A stretch of 11,734 nucleotides of DNA, taken from Gemmatimonadaceae bacterium. GTDB lineage: Bacteria > Latescibacterota > UBA2968 > UBA8231. A program made the translations under genes and the position numbers. Under the pieces are notes generated by a model. That model saw nothing but the letters and a program-made list of their open reading frames with translations, was not told the origin of the DNA and did not search any database. This document shows positions 1-6,900 of the stretch, one piece after another; the stretch's first letter is position 1; each line of letters begins with the position of its first letter. The DNA is taken from assembly GCA_002726335.1 (NCBI GenBank), contig PBSR01000181.1, forward strand, positions 1-11,734, in the 5' to 3' direction.

Positions 1-258
1 CGCCGCCGCCGCTTCCAGGGCGACGTGGGGCCGTCGTCGGGCCCGGCGCTTGAGGGAATTCACCTCGACTGCTCTGAACACATAGGCGCGCAGGTCCCGG
101 GGTGGTCGATCCGACAGCCTGTGCCACACGGACGTCAGTGTCTCCTGAACGACGTCCTCGGCCTCGTCCCCATCGCGCAGAATGCTGCGGGCCCTGGCCA
201 GGAGCCGTGGGCGGGCGGCGATGACGAACGCCTCGAATGTGTTCCGGGTTTCTGCCAT
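1..258 (-). CDS. ECF-type RNA polymerase sigma factor, N-terminal part (runs off left edge)
   Basis: This is the first 86 residues of a sigma-70 family factor of the small extracytoplasmic-function type, which would direct RNA polymerase to particular promoters. Region 2 is clear. Residues 24-45 (RSILRDGDEAEDVVQET, then LTSVW) are the region 2.1-2.2 core-binding helix with the usual D-A-E-D-hydrophobic-Q-E/D pattern. Residues 55-76 (DLRAYVFRAVEVNSLKRRAR) match the region 2.3-2.4 helix with its basic end. Region 4 would lie outside the window. ATG at 258-256 is the natural start because region 2 begins about 10 residues later. A weak AGGTAGAG sequence sits about 9 bases upstream. It follows the second ABC transporter gene on the same strand by 43 bases, so it is probably the last visible gene of that operon. 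No anti-sigma gene is in view. The family call is firm; the regulon is unknown. Confidence 0.88.
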   Translation of the reverse strand, partial: MAETRNTFEAFVIAARPRLLARARSILRDGDEAEDVVQETLTSVWHRLSDRPPRDLRAYVFRAVEVNSLKRRARRRPHVALEAAAA

Positions 259-301
259 TTGCGGGCTCTACCTGTAAAGATCCGGCAGCGGGGGTTTTCG
301 T

Positions 302-2056
302 CTATTTCTCTGCCCGCCAGAGCCGCCGCATCTCCTCGCTCGTGTCCAGCAGCTCGTCGAGCTTGCCCTGCGCCGCCACACGACCGTCGCGTAGAATGAG
401 AATGTGGTCGGCCCGTCGCAACGCCGGCCGGCGGTGGGAGACGACCAGGCATGTCGATCGACGTCGTGCGAACAACCGCTGCCACAGCATCTGCTCGGTC
501 TCCACGTCGAGAGCGCTCGACAGATCGTCGAACACGAGCAGCTCCGGATCGCGGACAAACATGCGCGCCGCGGCGGCCCGCTGCTGTTGTCCACCGGACA
601 GCTTGACACCCTTCGGACCGATGATGGTATCGAGCCCGGCTTCCAGCTCAACCAGATCGCGCTCCATGACGGCACAGCGGATCGCCCCGTCCAGGTCGAG
701 CTCGGACTCTGGCAACCCCATGAGGATGTTGTCGCACAGCGACTCGCTGAACAGACTGGGAATCTGCGCCGTGAAGGCGCAGCGGGGGGGCACGAGGAAT
801 CTGGCGGGGTCCCTGATCAGCTCGCCATTCCAGCATTGCTCGCCCGCCTCCTTCGGCAGCAATCCGAGCAGCACCTTCACCAGCGTGGTCTTGCCGCAGC
901 CGACCCGACCTGTGATCACCGTGAAGGAACCGGCCGGCATTCGCAGGTCGATATCTTCGATGCCCCTGTCCGAGCCCGGGTAGTGGTAGGTCAGTCCCTC
1001 GGCGCGGAATTCCAGGAGCCGATCCGCTGATCCCTTCGGCACGAGGGGCACCCGCGGGGCATCACCCTTCTCGTAGATGGGCCCGTGCTCGACCAGCGCC
1101 TCAGCCGGTGCCCCGGGCATCAGTTCGGTCATGCGTCTGACGGAAACACCGGTCTGCCGGTAACGGGCAATGGTCTTGCCGACATGTCTGGGCAGATCTG
1201 TGACGAAACCGAGGTAGTAGGTGAACAGCGCCAGATCGCCCACGGTAAAACTCTCATGGCGAATCGCCCGCCCCGCCATGATCAGGACGAACCCGGTGGC
1301 CAGGTGGCTGGTATTGTCGACCACGGACTGCAGAAAGGACTCAAACATGCCGTCTCGGAGGGCGGCGCGTCCCCGGGCCTGGTTCAGACTTCCGAAGTGG
1401 GCGACCACACGGCGCTCGGCACTGGCGACCTTGATCGACTGCACGGCATCAAAGACCTCGCCGAGAAACCCGGTGACGCTGCCCTCGGCCTCCCGGCTCG
1501 CTCTGCGGTACCCCTCGATCCGCCGCTGGGCAAAGTGGGCGACCGTGTAGACGGCGACCATCGGGAGGAGGGCGAACAGGGTGATTGGCCAGTTGATCCC
1601 GGCCATGATCGTCAACGCAACGGCCGAAGACAGCACGGCTCGTACCACGTTGGCGTAGTCGATGCAGATGCCGTGCAACCCGGGAACGTCACTGCGGAAG
1701 CGGCTGATGGCCTCTCCGGGAGAGGAGGGCAGGGCGTCGGCGCCGGGGAGGCTGAGGATGTGGGCGAGCATGTTCTTCTGCAGCAGAGCAGCCGCTGAGA
1801 AGTGAAAGGGCATGAGGGAACGTCTCGCCATGTAGAGACTCAGTCCGCGGCCTATTCCGCCGACACAGAGCATGGTGAGGATCCCGAGAAGGCCGACCCG
1901 GACGACCGCCGCGCCAGAGAGCAGGTCGAAGAACTCGCGCAAGGCCAGTCCCGGCACCTGCACACCGAGGGAGTACACGATCATGCCCGCTATATTGAGC
2001 AGGTAGAGCCCGGGCCGATAGCGGATGACGGCGAGAATCGCCCACCAGGTCCTCAC
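302..2056 (-). CDS. ABC exporter half-transporter, degenerate-Walker-B subunit
   Basis: This 584-residue protein has an N-terminal six-helix exporter membrane domain (about 1-310; hydrophobic stretches near 15-38, 52-75, 137-152, 155-172, 248-265 and 270-285) and a C-terminal ATPase domain (about 345-584). Visible motifs are Walker [10 protein letters not shown] (383-391), Q-loop Q431, signature LSGGQ (486-490), Walker B LLVFDD (506-511), D-loop SALD and the H-loop in [11 protein letters not shown] (H541). The residue after the Walker B aspartate is Asp511, not the usual catalytic Glu, so its own ATP site should hydrolyse poorly. The start is GTG at 2056, overlapping the upstream stop as GTGA, with AAGGAG 7 bases before it. 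A longer reading frame to 2140 exists but lies inside the upstream gene. It ends in TAG. The partner is surely the upstream half-transporter, forming a heterodimer in the inner membrane. The substrate cannot be told from sequence (lipid, drug or peptide are all possible). Confidence 0.93.
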   Translation of the reverse strand: MRTWWAILAVIRYRPGLYLLNIAGMIVYSLGVQVPGLALREFFDLLSGAAVVRVGLLGILTMLCVGGIGRGLSLYMARRSLMPFHFSAAALLQKNMLAHILSLPGADALPSSPGEAISRFRSDVPGLHGICIDYANVVRAVLSSAVALTIMAGINWPITLFALLPMVAVYTVAHFAQRRIEGYRRASREAEGSVTGFLGEVFDAVQSIKVASAERRVVAHFGSLNQARGRAALRDGMFESFLQSVVDNTSHLATGFVLIMAGRAIRHESFTVGDLALFTYYLGFVTDLPRHVGKTIARYRQTGVSVRRMTELMPGAPAEALVEHGPIYEKGDAPRVPLVPKGSADRLLEFRAEGLTYHYPGSDRGIEDIDLRMPAGSFTVITGRVGCGKTTLVKVLLGLLPKEAGEQCWNGELIRDPARFLVPPRCAFTAQIPSLFSESLCDNILMGLPESELDLDGAIRCAVMERDLVELEAGLDTIIGPKGVKLSGGQQQRAAAARMFVRDPELLVFDDLSSALDVETEQMLWQRLFARRRSTCLVVSHRRPALRRADHILILRDGRVAAQGKLDELLDTSEEMRRLWRAEK

Positions 2057-3810
2057 TTGAGCACTCCTTCCAGCCCCGTCTTCAGCAGCCCTGCAAAGCG
2101 TGACGACGGATCCGACGCCAGCGCCGCCCGTGACCCCCATTCCTCGACGCGCCCATCCTCCAGGATCAGAATGTCGTCGACCCGCTGCACTGTTGTCAGG
2201 CGGTGGGCGATCACAATCCCGGTAAGGCCGCGCAACAGACGGTCCACGGCGTGCTCAATCCGCGCCTCGGTGGCTGGATCCAGACGCGACGACGCTTCGT
2301 CGAGGATGACCAGCCCGGGATCGGCCAGGAAGGCTCGCGCCAACGTCAGCAATTGAGCCTGACCCGCGGACAGCCCGCCGCCATCGCCCTCGAGCCTCGT
2401 GTCCAGACCTGCGGGAAGGCCGTCGAACCAGGCACCCATGCCCACGTCCCGGATCACGTCCATGATGGTTGAATCGGGGTGTGTCGGGTCGAAGAGTGTC
2501 AGGCTGTCGCGCACGGTGCCGCTCAACAGTTGCGCGTTCTGGGAGACCACGCTGATCCGGCTCCGCAGGGCCTCCGGCTCCAGGCGAGTCAGCTCAACTC
2601 CGCCCAGTCGCACGAAGCCCTGCTGCGGATCATACAGTCGTGACAACAGACGTGTGATCGTCGTCTTGCCGCTGCCCGTGCGTCCCAGCAATCCGAGGAC
2701 GCGTCCCGCCTGGACGTCGAAGGACAGATCCTCGAGAACGGGATCCTCGCCATAGGCGAAGCAGACACCGCTCAGCTGCAAGGTCAGGGATCCGCCTGGC
2801 AGGGAGGTCGGGTCGGCGGTGCGGATCACCGATCGTTCCTGCAGTAACTCGGTTACGCGGCCCAGGCTCGCACCGGCCTGCTCGAATTCCTCCATCTGTT
2901 GCGTCAGCTGTGTCAGTGGTCGATGCAGCAGGTCCAGGTAGTAGACCAGCATCGCCACGGTACCCAGGGTTACGCCGGCCTCACCGAACAGGTAGTAGCC
3001 TGCCGCCACGACGAGGACCTGACCAATGGCGTAGGACCCCATGAGGATGAGGCCGAAGCGCATGTTGACGAGACTGGCCTTCTGCTCTCGCGCCAGTCGC
3101 TGGCCGGTGAAGTGATACAGGCGTCGCATCACATGGGGCACGGCACCGAGGGCGCGTATGTCGACGGTGCCGGAGAGACGTTCCGCGAGAAAGCCGAAAA
3201 GATCTGCCGCCGCTGCCCGGGCCGAGAGCCAGTAGGGCAAGGCCACCTGCTGCTGACGCGACAGGGCCAACAATGTCAGCGCCGCGTAGACTGCCATGAT
3301 GACACCGAGACGCCAATCCTCGACCGTGAAGACGATGAGCGTGCCAGTCAGCATCGTCAGGTTGCCGATGGCCAGGAGCACGAACCGGGAGAGGAAGCTG
3401 GCCAGGCCTGCCACATCGCCGTCGATGCGCTCGATCATCTGGCCCGGGGTGTGCTCGTTGTGGAAGGACATGTCGAGGCACAGGCAGTGGAGGGTCAGAT
3501 CCTCGCGCAGCTCATTCGTCGCCTGCCAGGCCAGCCGCCGGCCGGCGTATGTGGACGACAGGTCGAGGATCTGTCGCGCCAGGGCCACGCCGACGAACAC
3601 CAGAGCAATGACGAGCAATTCTTCCAGCGGTACGCTGGTGTCACCGGCGCCATCGATGAAGCGACGCATGATTTGCGGGCTCACCAGCTGCAGGCCAACA
3701 GCGCAGAACAGCAATACGGCAAGGGCTCCCACCCAGCCCAGGCGTGGACGCAGGTATCGGGCAAGCAGAGCCCAGTACCGGCCCAGTGGAATGCGGCAAC
3801 GGAGTGTCAT
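2053..3810 (-). CDS. ABC exporter half-transporter, catalytic-Walker-B subunit
   Basis: This 585-residue half-transporter has a membrane domain at about 10-320 and an ATPase domain at about 342-585. The membrane domain is of the type I exporter fold, with hydrophobic stretches near 24-45, 62-82, 140-187 and 252-295. Motifs are Walker [10 protein letters not shown] (376-384), Q-loop Q424, signature LSAGQ (480-484; the second Gly of the usual LSGGQ is Ala), Walker B LVILDE (500-505) with catalytic Glu505, D-loop SRLD and H-loop His536. It complements the downstream subunit: its signature is imperfect while its Walker B is intact. The two genes overlap by 4 bases (GTGA), implying translational coupling. 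The start is ATG at 3810. No Shine-Dalgarno sequence is visible before it, and the codon sits inside a perfect inverted repeat (3804-3818), so translation may be leaderless or regulated there. This is the first gene of the minus-strand operon. Confidence 0.93.
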   Translation of the reverse strand: MTLRCRIPLGRYWALLARYLRPRLGWVGALAVLLFCAVGLQLVSPQIMRRFIDGAGDTSVPLEELLVIALVFVGVALARQILDLSSTYAGRRLAWQATNELREDLTLHCLCLDMSFHNEHTPGQMIERIDGDVAGLASFLSRFVLLAIGNLTMLTGTLIVFTVEDWRLGVIMAVYAALTLLALSRQQQVALPYWLSARAAAADLFGFLAERLSGTVDIRALGAVPHVMRRLYHFTGQRLAREQKASLVNMRFGLILMGSYAIGQVLVVAAGYYLFGEAGVTLGTVAMLVYYLDLLHRPLTQLTQQMEEFEQAGASLGRVTELLQERSVIRTADPTSLPGGSLTLQLSGVCFAYGEDPVLEDLSFDVQAGRVLGLLGRTGSGKTTITRLLSRLYDPQQGFVRLGGVELTRLEPEALRSRISVVSQNAQLLSGTVRDSLTLFDPTHPDSTIMDVIRDVGMGAWFDGLPAGLDTRLEGDGGGLSAGQAQLLTLARAFLADPGLVILDEASSRLDPATEARIEHAVDRLLRGLTGIVIAHRLTTVQRVDDILILEDGRVEEWGSRAALASDPSSRFAGLLKTGLEGVLK

Positions 3811-3818
3811 GATGACAC
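3804..3818. promoter_or_regulatory. perfect 7-bp inverted repeat over the ABC operon start codon (possible operator)
   Basis: GTGTCAT-G-ATGACAC is a perfect inverted repeat with a single central base. The start codon of the first ABC gene lies in its left arm (3810-3808). An AT-rich stretch with a second short inverted repeat (TATT-gtt-AATA) lies just upstream of the gene. The symmetry suits a dimeric regulator or a leaderless-start control site; function is inferred only. Confidence 0.35.
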
Positions 3819-3852
3819 ATACGATATTGTTAATACATGATTTAGGTAGAAT

Positions 3853-3881
3853 TTGACGCGCCGAGGAGACGGGACTATCAT
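3853..3881 (+). promoter_or_regulatory. sigma70-type promoter candidate P1 (TTGACG-N17-TATCAT)
   Basis: TTGACG at 3853-3858 and TATCAT at 3876-3881 are separated by exactly 17 bases, each 5 of 6 to the -35 and -10 consensus. Transcription would start near 3888 and meet the 3909-3943 hairpin after about 20 bases. The transcript would be a very short RNA or an attenuated leader for vapBC. There is no ATG or GTG between the predicted start and the hairpin, so a leader peptide is not apparent. Confidence 0.45.
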
Positions 3882-3908
3882 TTGGTCAGAGGGGATACCT
3901 CAACAGAA

Positions 3909-3943
3909 AGAAGCCCCCGGACCTCATCGGTCCGGGGGCTTCT
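3909..3943. terminator. perfect 15-bp hairpin, terminator or attenuator
   Basis: The arms AGAAGCCCCCGGACC (3909-3923) and GGTCCGGGGGCTTCT (3929-3943) are perfectly complementary around the loop TCATC. The tail is moderately T-rich on the plus strand (CTCGTTCT). It is better on the minus strand, where the stem is followed by TTCTGTT, so it can work as a bidirectional terminator. It lies between the divergent ABC operon and vapBC, insulating them or attenuating transcripts that begin upstream of it in either direction. Confidence 0.75.
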
Positions 3944-3961
3944 CTCGTTCTGGAAAGGTCG

Positions 3962-3990
3962 TTGCCTCTATCTCATCAGAGAGTTATTCT
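3962..3990 (+). promoter_or_regulatory. promoter candidate P2 for vapBC (TTGCCT-N17-TATTCT)
   Basis: TTGCCT (3962-3967) and TATTCT (3985-3990) are 17 bases apart, 4 of 6 matches each. The predicted transcript would start near 3997, only about a dozen bases before the vapB start codon, just reaching the GGAGG ribosome site at 3999-4003. It lies downstream of the terminator-like hairpin, which makes it the likelier main promoter of the toxin-antitoxin pair. Confidence 0.4.
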
Positions 3991-4002
3991 CCACATATGG
4001 AG
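3989..4002. promoter_or_regulatory. inverted repeat CTCCA-N4-TGGAG, candidate VapB(C) operator
   Basis: The two 5-base arms (3989-3993 and 3998-4002) overlap the end of the -10 element and most of the GGAGG ribosome site of vapB. Antitoxins of the ribbon-helix-helix class usually bind such repeats to repress their own operon. In RNA the same repeat could mask the ribosome site. The arms are short, so confidence is limited. Confidence 0.35.
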
Positions 4003-4008
4003 GTGTAT

Positions 4009-4260
4009 ATGGAGCTTTCAAAGAAGACGACGATTCTGTTTCCTCCCGATCTCCACACCCGGCTGGCACGCCTGGCGACCCTTCGCGGAACCAGTCTCGG
4101 TGATCTCGTCCGCCGGGCGTGCGAGCGCGAGTACGGGCTGGCCTCCCGAGACGACCGGCTGGCAGCCGTCAGGTCGCTCGCGTCTCACGATCTTCCGGTG
4201 GGCACGGCCGAGGAGATGGCCCGCGAGTCGGTGCCTGAGCCTGAGGATCTGATGCCGTGA
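4009..4260 (+). CDS. vapB: VapB-like ribbon-helix-helix antitoxin
   Basis: This 83-residue protein looks like a type II antitoxin that binds DNA by its N-terminus and the toxin by its C-terminus. Residues 6-11 (KTTILF) form the ribbon strand. Residues 13-42 (PDLHTRLARLA, then RGTSLGDLVRRACE) form the two helices with the usual turn at GTSL. The acidic C-terminal part (EEMARESVPEPEDL) is the expected flexible toxin-binding segment. ATG at 4009 is chosen because GGAGG (3999-4003) is 5 bases upstream. The in-frame ATG at 3997 overlaps that ribosome site, and longer forms would begin upstream of the hairpin. It overlaps the PIN toxin gene by 4 bases (GTGA), the standard layout of such pairs. It probably represses its own promoter. 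Confidence 0.82.
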   Translation: MELSKKTTILFPPDLHTRLARLATLRGTSLGDLVRRACEREYGLASRDDRLAAVRSLASHDLPVGTAEEMARESVPEPEDLMP

Positions 4261-4673
4261 TTCTGGTGGATGCCAATGTCCTCATGTACGCGGCGGGGGC
4301 CCAACACGCTCACAAACAGCCGAGCGTACGTCTGCTCGAGTGTATTGCCGATGGCACCATTGAGGCTGCCCTCGACGCCGAAGTCCTGCGGGAGGTGCTC
4401 CACCGCTACCGCGCCATCGACCGCTGGGTTGATGGAGCCCAGGTGTATGATGACGCCAGACGGATATTCGGGATCGTCCTGCCGATTACCGCGGACATCG
4501 CGGATGATGCCAGACTGCTGCTGGATCAACACCAGGGCATCAGCGCGCGAGACGCTCTGCACGCCGCCGTAGCATTGAGGCACGAGCTGGCTGCTCTATG
4601 CAGCTACGACCTGGGCTTCGACTCGATCGCGGCAGTCCACAGAGTAACGCCCGTGGAACTGCTGGACGGTTGA
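4257..4673 (+). CDS. vapC: VapC-like PIN-domain ribonuclease toxin
   Basis: This 138-residue single PIN domain is of typical VapC length. The acidic residues expected for magnesium-dependent RNA cleavage are present: Asp5 in MILVDANVL, Glu42 or Glu46 in DAEVLREVLHRY, Asp99 in ISARDALHAAVA, and Asp118/Asp122 in the SYDLGFD motif. The C-terminal 'I..V.RVTPVEL' tail is common in the family. The start is GTG at 4257, coupled to vapB by a 4-base overlap; MILVDAN is the usual N-terminus of the fold. Family members cut tRNA or rRNA when free of VapB; the target here is unknown. All key residues look intact, so the toxin is predicted to be active. Confidence 0.87.
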   Translation: MILVDANVLMYAAGAQHAHKQPSVRLLECIADGTIEAALDAEVLREVLHRYRAIDRWVDGAQVYDDARRIFGIVLPITADIADDARLLLDQHQGISARDALHAAVALRHELAALCSYDLGFDSIAAVHRVTPVELLDG

Positions 4674-4733
4674 TCTGGCAGTGCAGTTCGGTGACGACCG
4701 CCTCGTCCCTGGTGAGATCCAGCCTGCGGTGGT

Positions 4734-5957
4734 TCATGTTCCCATCTTCATCGAAACGAAGTACGGCTCGAAACCGAGGCGCTCCCAGAACAGCTGCCCA
4801 CCGGGGTTCGTGGCCAGCACGTCGAGGCATATGGAGCAGTTGGCCGGGAAGCGGGCGGCTTTCAGGGCTTCGAAGGCGGCTGTCCCAAACCCGTCCCGGC
4901 GAACCTCATGCTCGATGTAGAACTGACGCAGGTAGACGACCTGCCGATCCGGGTAGTAGACGTCAGCCTGGATCCGGTGCACGGAATAGCCGATGGCGGT
5001 CTCTTCACGCTGGAACAGGCTGATCTGCCAATCTGAGTCGAGCCACTCCGTGAACCGCTGCTCATACTCGGCCGGCGTGAAGGGATTGCGGCTGCCCTGA
5101 TCCTCGACGAGACGCTGGTTCATCGTGGCGAGAAGAGGGATGTCGGCTATCGCCCCCGGGCGCAAGCTGACCGACGCCCTGGCTGGCGGTTCTGCCGGCG
5201 GGTCCAGCAACCAATCGAACGTCGCCTCCGCCTGCCCTGGAATCGGCGGTGGGGCGCCTTCGAAGGTCAGACCCAGCACTTCGCCCTGTCGCCACGGACC
5301 TCCGGCGGAGGCCAGGATGCGTTCGGTCAACTCCTCGGACACGCTGAGCTTCGTCAGCAGGCTTCGCTCGGCGAAGAAACTCCCGATCAGCGCCGCAGTG
5401 CCTGGATCCTCCTTGCGTACGTGCTCGAGGGCCTGCCGCTCACCTCGATAGTCAAGACCTCTGATCCTCATGTAGGTCTGCAGCAGCCAGCCGATGTTGA
5501 CCGACAGGAGCATCTCGCAGAAGAGGGGATCTTCAGTCAGCTTGCCGCGGACCTTGTCGAGGACGTGTTGCTGGTAGAAGCGATCGGGAGAGGTCTCGTT
5601 CGTCGCCGGGTCGGTGGGCTCCGAGCGCCAGGTCTCCCGAGCCGTCTTGAGCAGACCAGACAGGCTGCCACGGCGATCGAACAGCACCTTGCCCTCGACG
5701 AGGGCAGGATCGATGGACGTGGGCGCCTCGCGGCGGGAGAAGTCGCCCGCTGTACGGATGTTGAGGTCAACGGGAAGGTCACCCCAGTGGAAGTGGATGC
5801 TCTCCAGGGGTGTCGGTCGATGGGTGACGACGGCGACGAGATCCAGATCGCCGCCCGGCGTGTCATCGCCCGGACGGCGGCGACCGTAACAGATCAACCC
5901 GATGACGAATGGGTTGGCGGTGAGTCTGCCGATGAGGTCTGTGGACGAAAGAGCCAT
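4734..5957 (-). CDS. nucleotidyltransferase-GNAT acetyltransferase fusion protein
   Basis: This 407-residue protein appears to join two enzyme folds. Residues 1-110 look like a polymerase-beta-type nucleotidyltransferase: a strand ending in CYGRR (23-27), then a G-G-D-L-D-L motif (35-40) holding the metal-binding Asp37 and Asp39, and a third candidate acid Asp64 in LPVDLN. Residues 125-215 are helical (FCEMLLSVNIGWLLQTY and RGERQALEHV), like the helical partner domain of antibiotic nucleotidyltransferases. Residues 262-407 are a GNAT N-acetyltransferase, with acetyl-CoA-binding RRDGFGTAA (353-361) following strand VYLRQFYIEHEV, and the late motif ATNPGGQLFWERLGFEPY (382-399). ATG at 5957 is preceded by GGAG 7 bases upstream. 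It stands alone, convergent with vapC and divergent from the MNT-HEPN pair. Each fold includes drug-modifying enzymes, but the substrate here is unknown. Domain assignment is solid; function is not. Confidence 0.85.
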   Translation of the reverse strand: MALSSTDLIGRLTANPFVIGLICYGRRRPGDDTPGGDLDLVAVVTHRPTPLESIHFHWGDLPVDLNIRTAGDFSRREAPTSIDPALVEGKVLFDRRGSLSGLLKTARETWRSEPTDPATNETSPDRFYQQHVLDKVRGKLTEDPLFCEMLLSVNIGWLLQTYMRIRGLDYRGERQALEHVRKEDPGTAALIGSFFAERSLLTKLSVSEELTERILASAGGPWRQGEVLGLTFEGAPPPIPGQAEATFDWLLDPPAEPPARASVSLRPGAIADIPLLATMNQRLVEDQGSRNPFTPAEYEQRFTEWLDSDWQISLFQREETAIGYSVHRIQADVYYPDRQVVYLRQFYIEHEVRRDGFGTAAFEALKAARFPANCSICLDVLATNPGGQLFWERLGFEPYFVSMKMGT

Positions 5958-6162
5958 GTGTGGTCTCCGGGCGGTGACATCGCCTGAATCAGGGGATCCA
6001 TCGTAGACAATGGCAAGTCAACGACTCAAGGACGCCGGTTTCCACAGCTTGTGAACTGTGAGAACCTGGTATTGAAGTGCCCGACCGCGGGCCAGCAGCT
6101 TGCTCCGGTGCGACACCTGCTGTTGAATAGCGGTAACGACTCCTCCAAACGGGCGCTCTCCA
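5958..6162. other. divergent intergenic region with a small palindrome
   Basis: These 205 bases separate the nucleotidyltransferase-GNAT gene from the MNT-HEPN pair. They must hold both promoters, but no strong -35/-10 pair stands out on either strand. CCTGA-A-TCAGG (5983-5993) is a perfect 5-bp inverted repeat 26 bases upstream of the minus-strand start, and CACAG-N8-CTGTG lies further right. Neither can be assigned a role. Short open frames here show no family resemblance or ribosome sites. Confidence 0.3.
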
Positions 6163-6492
6163 TTGACCGAAGCATCCATCGATCCTCGATTGCTCGACGA
6201 CGCCGTCGAGCGTATCACCAGGTGCGCTCAGCCGACTCGGATCGTCCTCTTCGGGTCGGCCGTCAGGGGCAACATGTCACCCGACAGCGATCTGGACTTC
6301 CTTGTCGTGGTTCCTGATGGCACACATCGAAGAGAGACGGCTCGACGCATCTACCGGGCCCTCTTCGACCTCGGGCATCCCAAGGACGTGGTTGTCGTGA
6401 CCGAATCGGATGTGGCCCTGTACGCCGATGATCCGTCTCTCATCCTTCGACCGGCACTACGGGACGGGAAGGAACTCTACCGTGCCGCCTGA
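6163..6492 (+). CDS. MNT-type nucleotidyltransferase (antitoxin-like partner of HEPN protein)
   Basis: This 109-residue minimal nucleotidyltransferase has the family signature LFGSAVRG (29-36) followed by SDLDFLVVV (42-50). This gives Gly31-Ser32 and the metal-binding pair Asp43/Asp45; Asp75 in HPKDVVVV is the likely third acid. In HEPN-MNT pairs such proteins can act as antitoxins that modify the HEPN toxin with AMP. The start is uncertain. TTG at 6163 is the best choice, since the frame is closed by a TGA at 6124 and no ATG or GTG precedes the signature. The protein then begins a normal 28 residues before the LFGS motif. No clear ribosome site is seen. The HEPN gene overlaps its 3' end by 11 bases. 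Confidence 0.85.
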   Translation: MTEASIDPRLLDDAVERITRCAQPTRIVLFGSAVRGNMSPDSDLDFLVVVPDGTHRRETARRIYRALFDLGHPKDVVVVTESDVALYADDPSLILRPALRDGKELYRAA

Positions 6493-6880
6493 ACGTGATG
6501 CCCCTGGATCGGCGGGTGACTGGCTGGATCGAGCTCGCAGTGATCTCGCACTTGCACGTGCTCCTCTGCCCGAGGGTGCGATCTATGAGGATCTCTGCTA
6601 TCACGCCCAGCAGGCGGCGGAGAAGGCTCTCAAGGCGATCTATCGGTACCGAGAGAGTGAGTTCAGATACACCCATGACATCGGCGAGCTGATCAATGGC
6701 CTTCCACTGGACGGGAAGGTCGTACCGGCGTCCGTGTTCGACGCAATCGAACTGACGGAGTTTGCGACCCTGACCCGTTACCCCGGCGTCGCAGAGCCGA
6801 CCACGGAGACGGAGTATGAGCGCGCAATCGCCGCAGCGATGGCCGTCGTCGCCTGGGCGGACGAACTGACCGGCTATTGA
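6482..6880 (+). CDS. HEPN-domain protein (toxin-like partner of MNT protein)
   Basis: This 132-residue all-helical HEPN protein shows the pattern common to the family: YHAQQAAEKALKAIYRY (40-56), RYTHDIGELI (62-71) and TRYPG (98-102). HEPN proteins next to MNT genes are generally ribonuclease toxins or substrate-binding partners. The start is GTG at 6482, overlapping the MNT gene by 11 bases, with AAGGA 8 bases upstream in the sequence GGAAGGAA. A longer reading to 6410 lies inside the MNT gene. The strict R-X4-6-H active-site motif is not met: the spacing from Arg57 to His65 is seven residues, and from Arg62 only two. Nuclease activity is therefore uncertain. It is convergent with the UroD-family gene that ends 20 bases away. 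Confidence 0.83.
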   Translation: MPPERDAPGSAGDWLDRARSDLALARAPLPEGAIYEDLCYHAQQAAEKALKAIYRYRESEFRYTHDIGELINGLPLDGKVVPASVFDAIELTEFATLTRYPGVAEPTTETEYERAIAAAMAVVAWADELTGY

Positions 6881-6900
6881 GCCTCTCCTGCTTCACTCCC

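Noticed and set aside
2057..2140. Upstream extension of the second ABC gene to a start at 2140
   Set aside because: The extra 28 residues are low-complexity and lie inside the first ABC gene. GTG at 2056 has an AAGGAG site at good spacing and a typical 4-base overlap.
3853..4008. N-terminal extension of vapB through the hairpin
   Set aside because: The extension would translate the promoter and hairpin region, has no ribosome site and adds nothing typical of the family; GGAGG is correctly placed for ATG 4009.
6035..6062. DnaA-box-like TTTCCACAG and CACAG-N8-CTGTG near the MNT-HEPN pair
   Set aside because: This is a single imperfect box with no cluster, AT-rich element or replication gene nearby, so there is no support for an origin.
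6018..6317. Short open frames on both strands in the gap before the MNT gene
   Set aside because: They have no ribosome sites and no domain resemblance, and they overlap the better-supported MNT frame.
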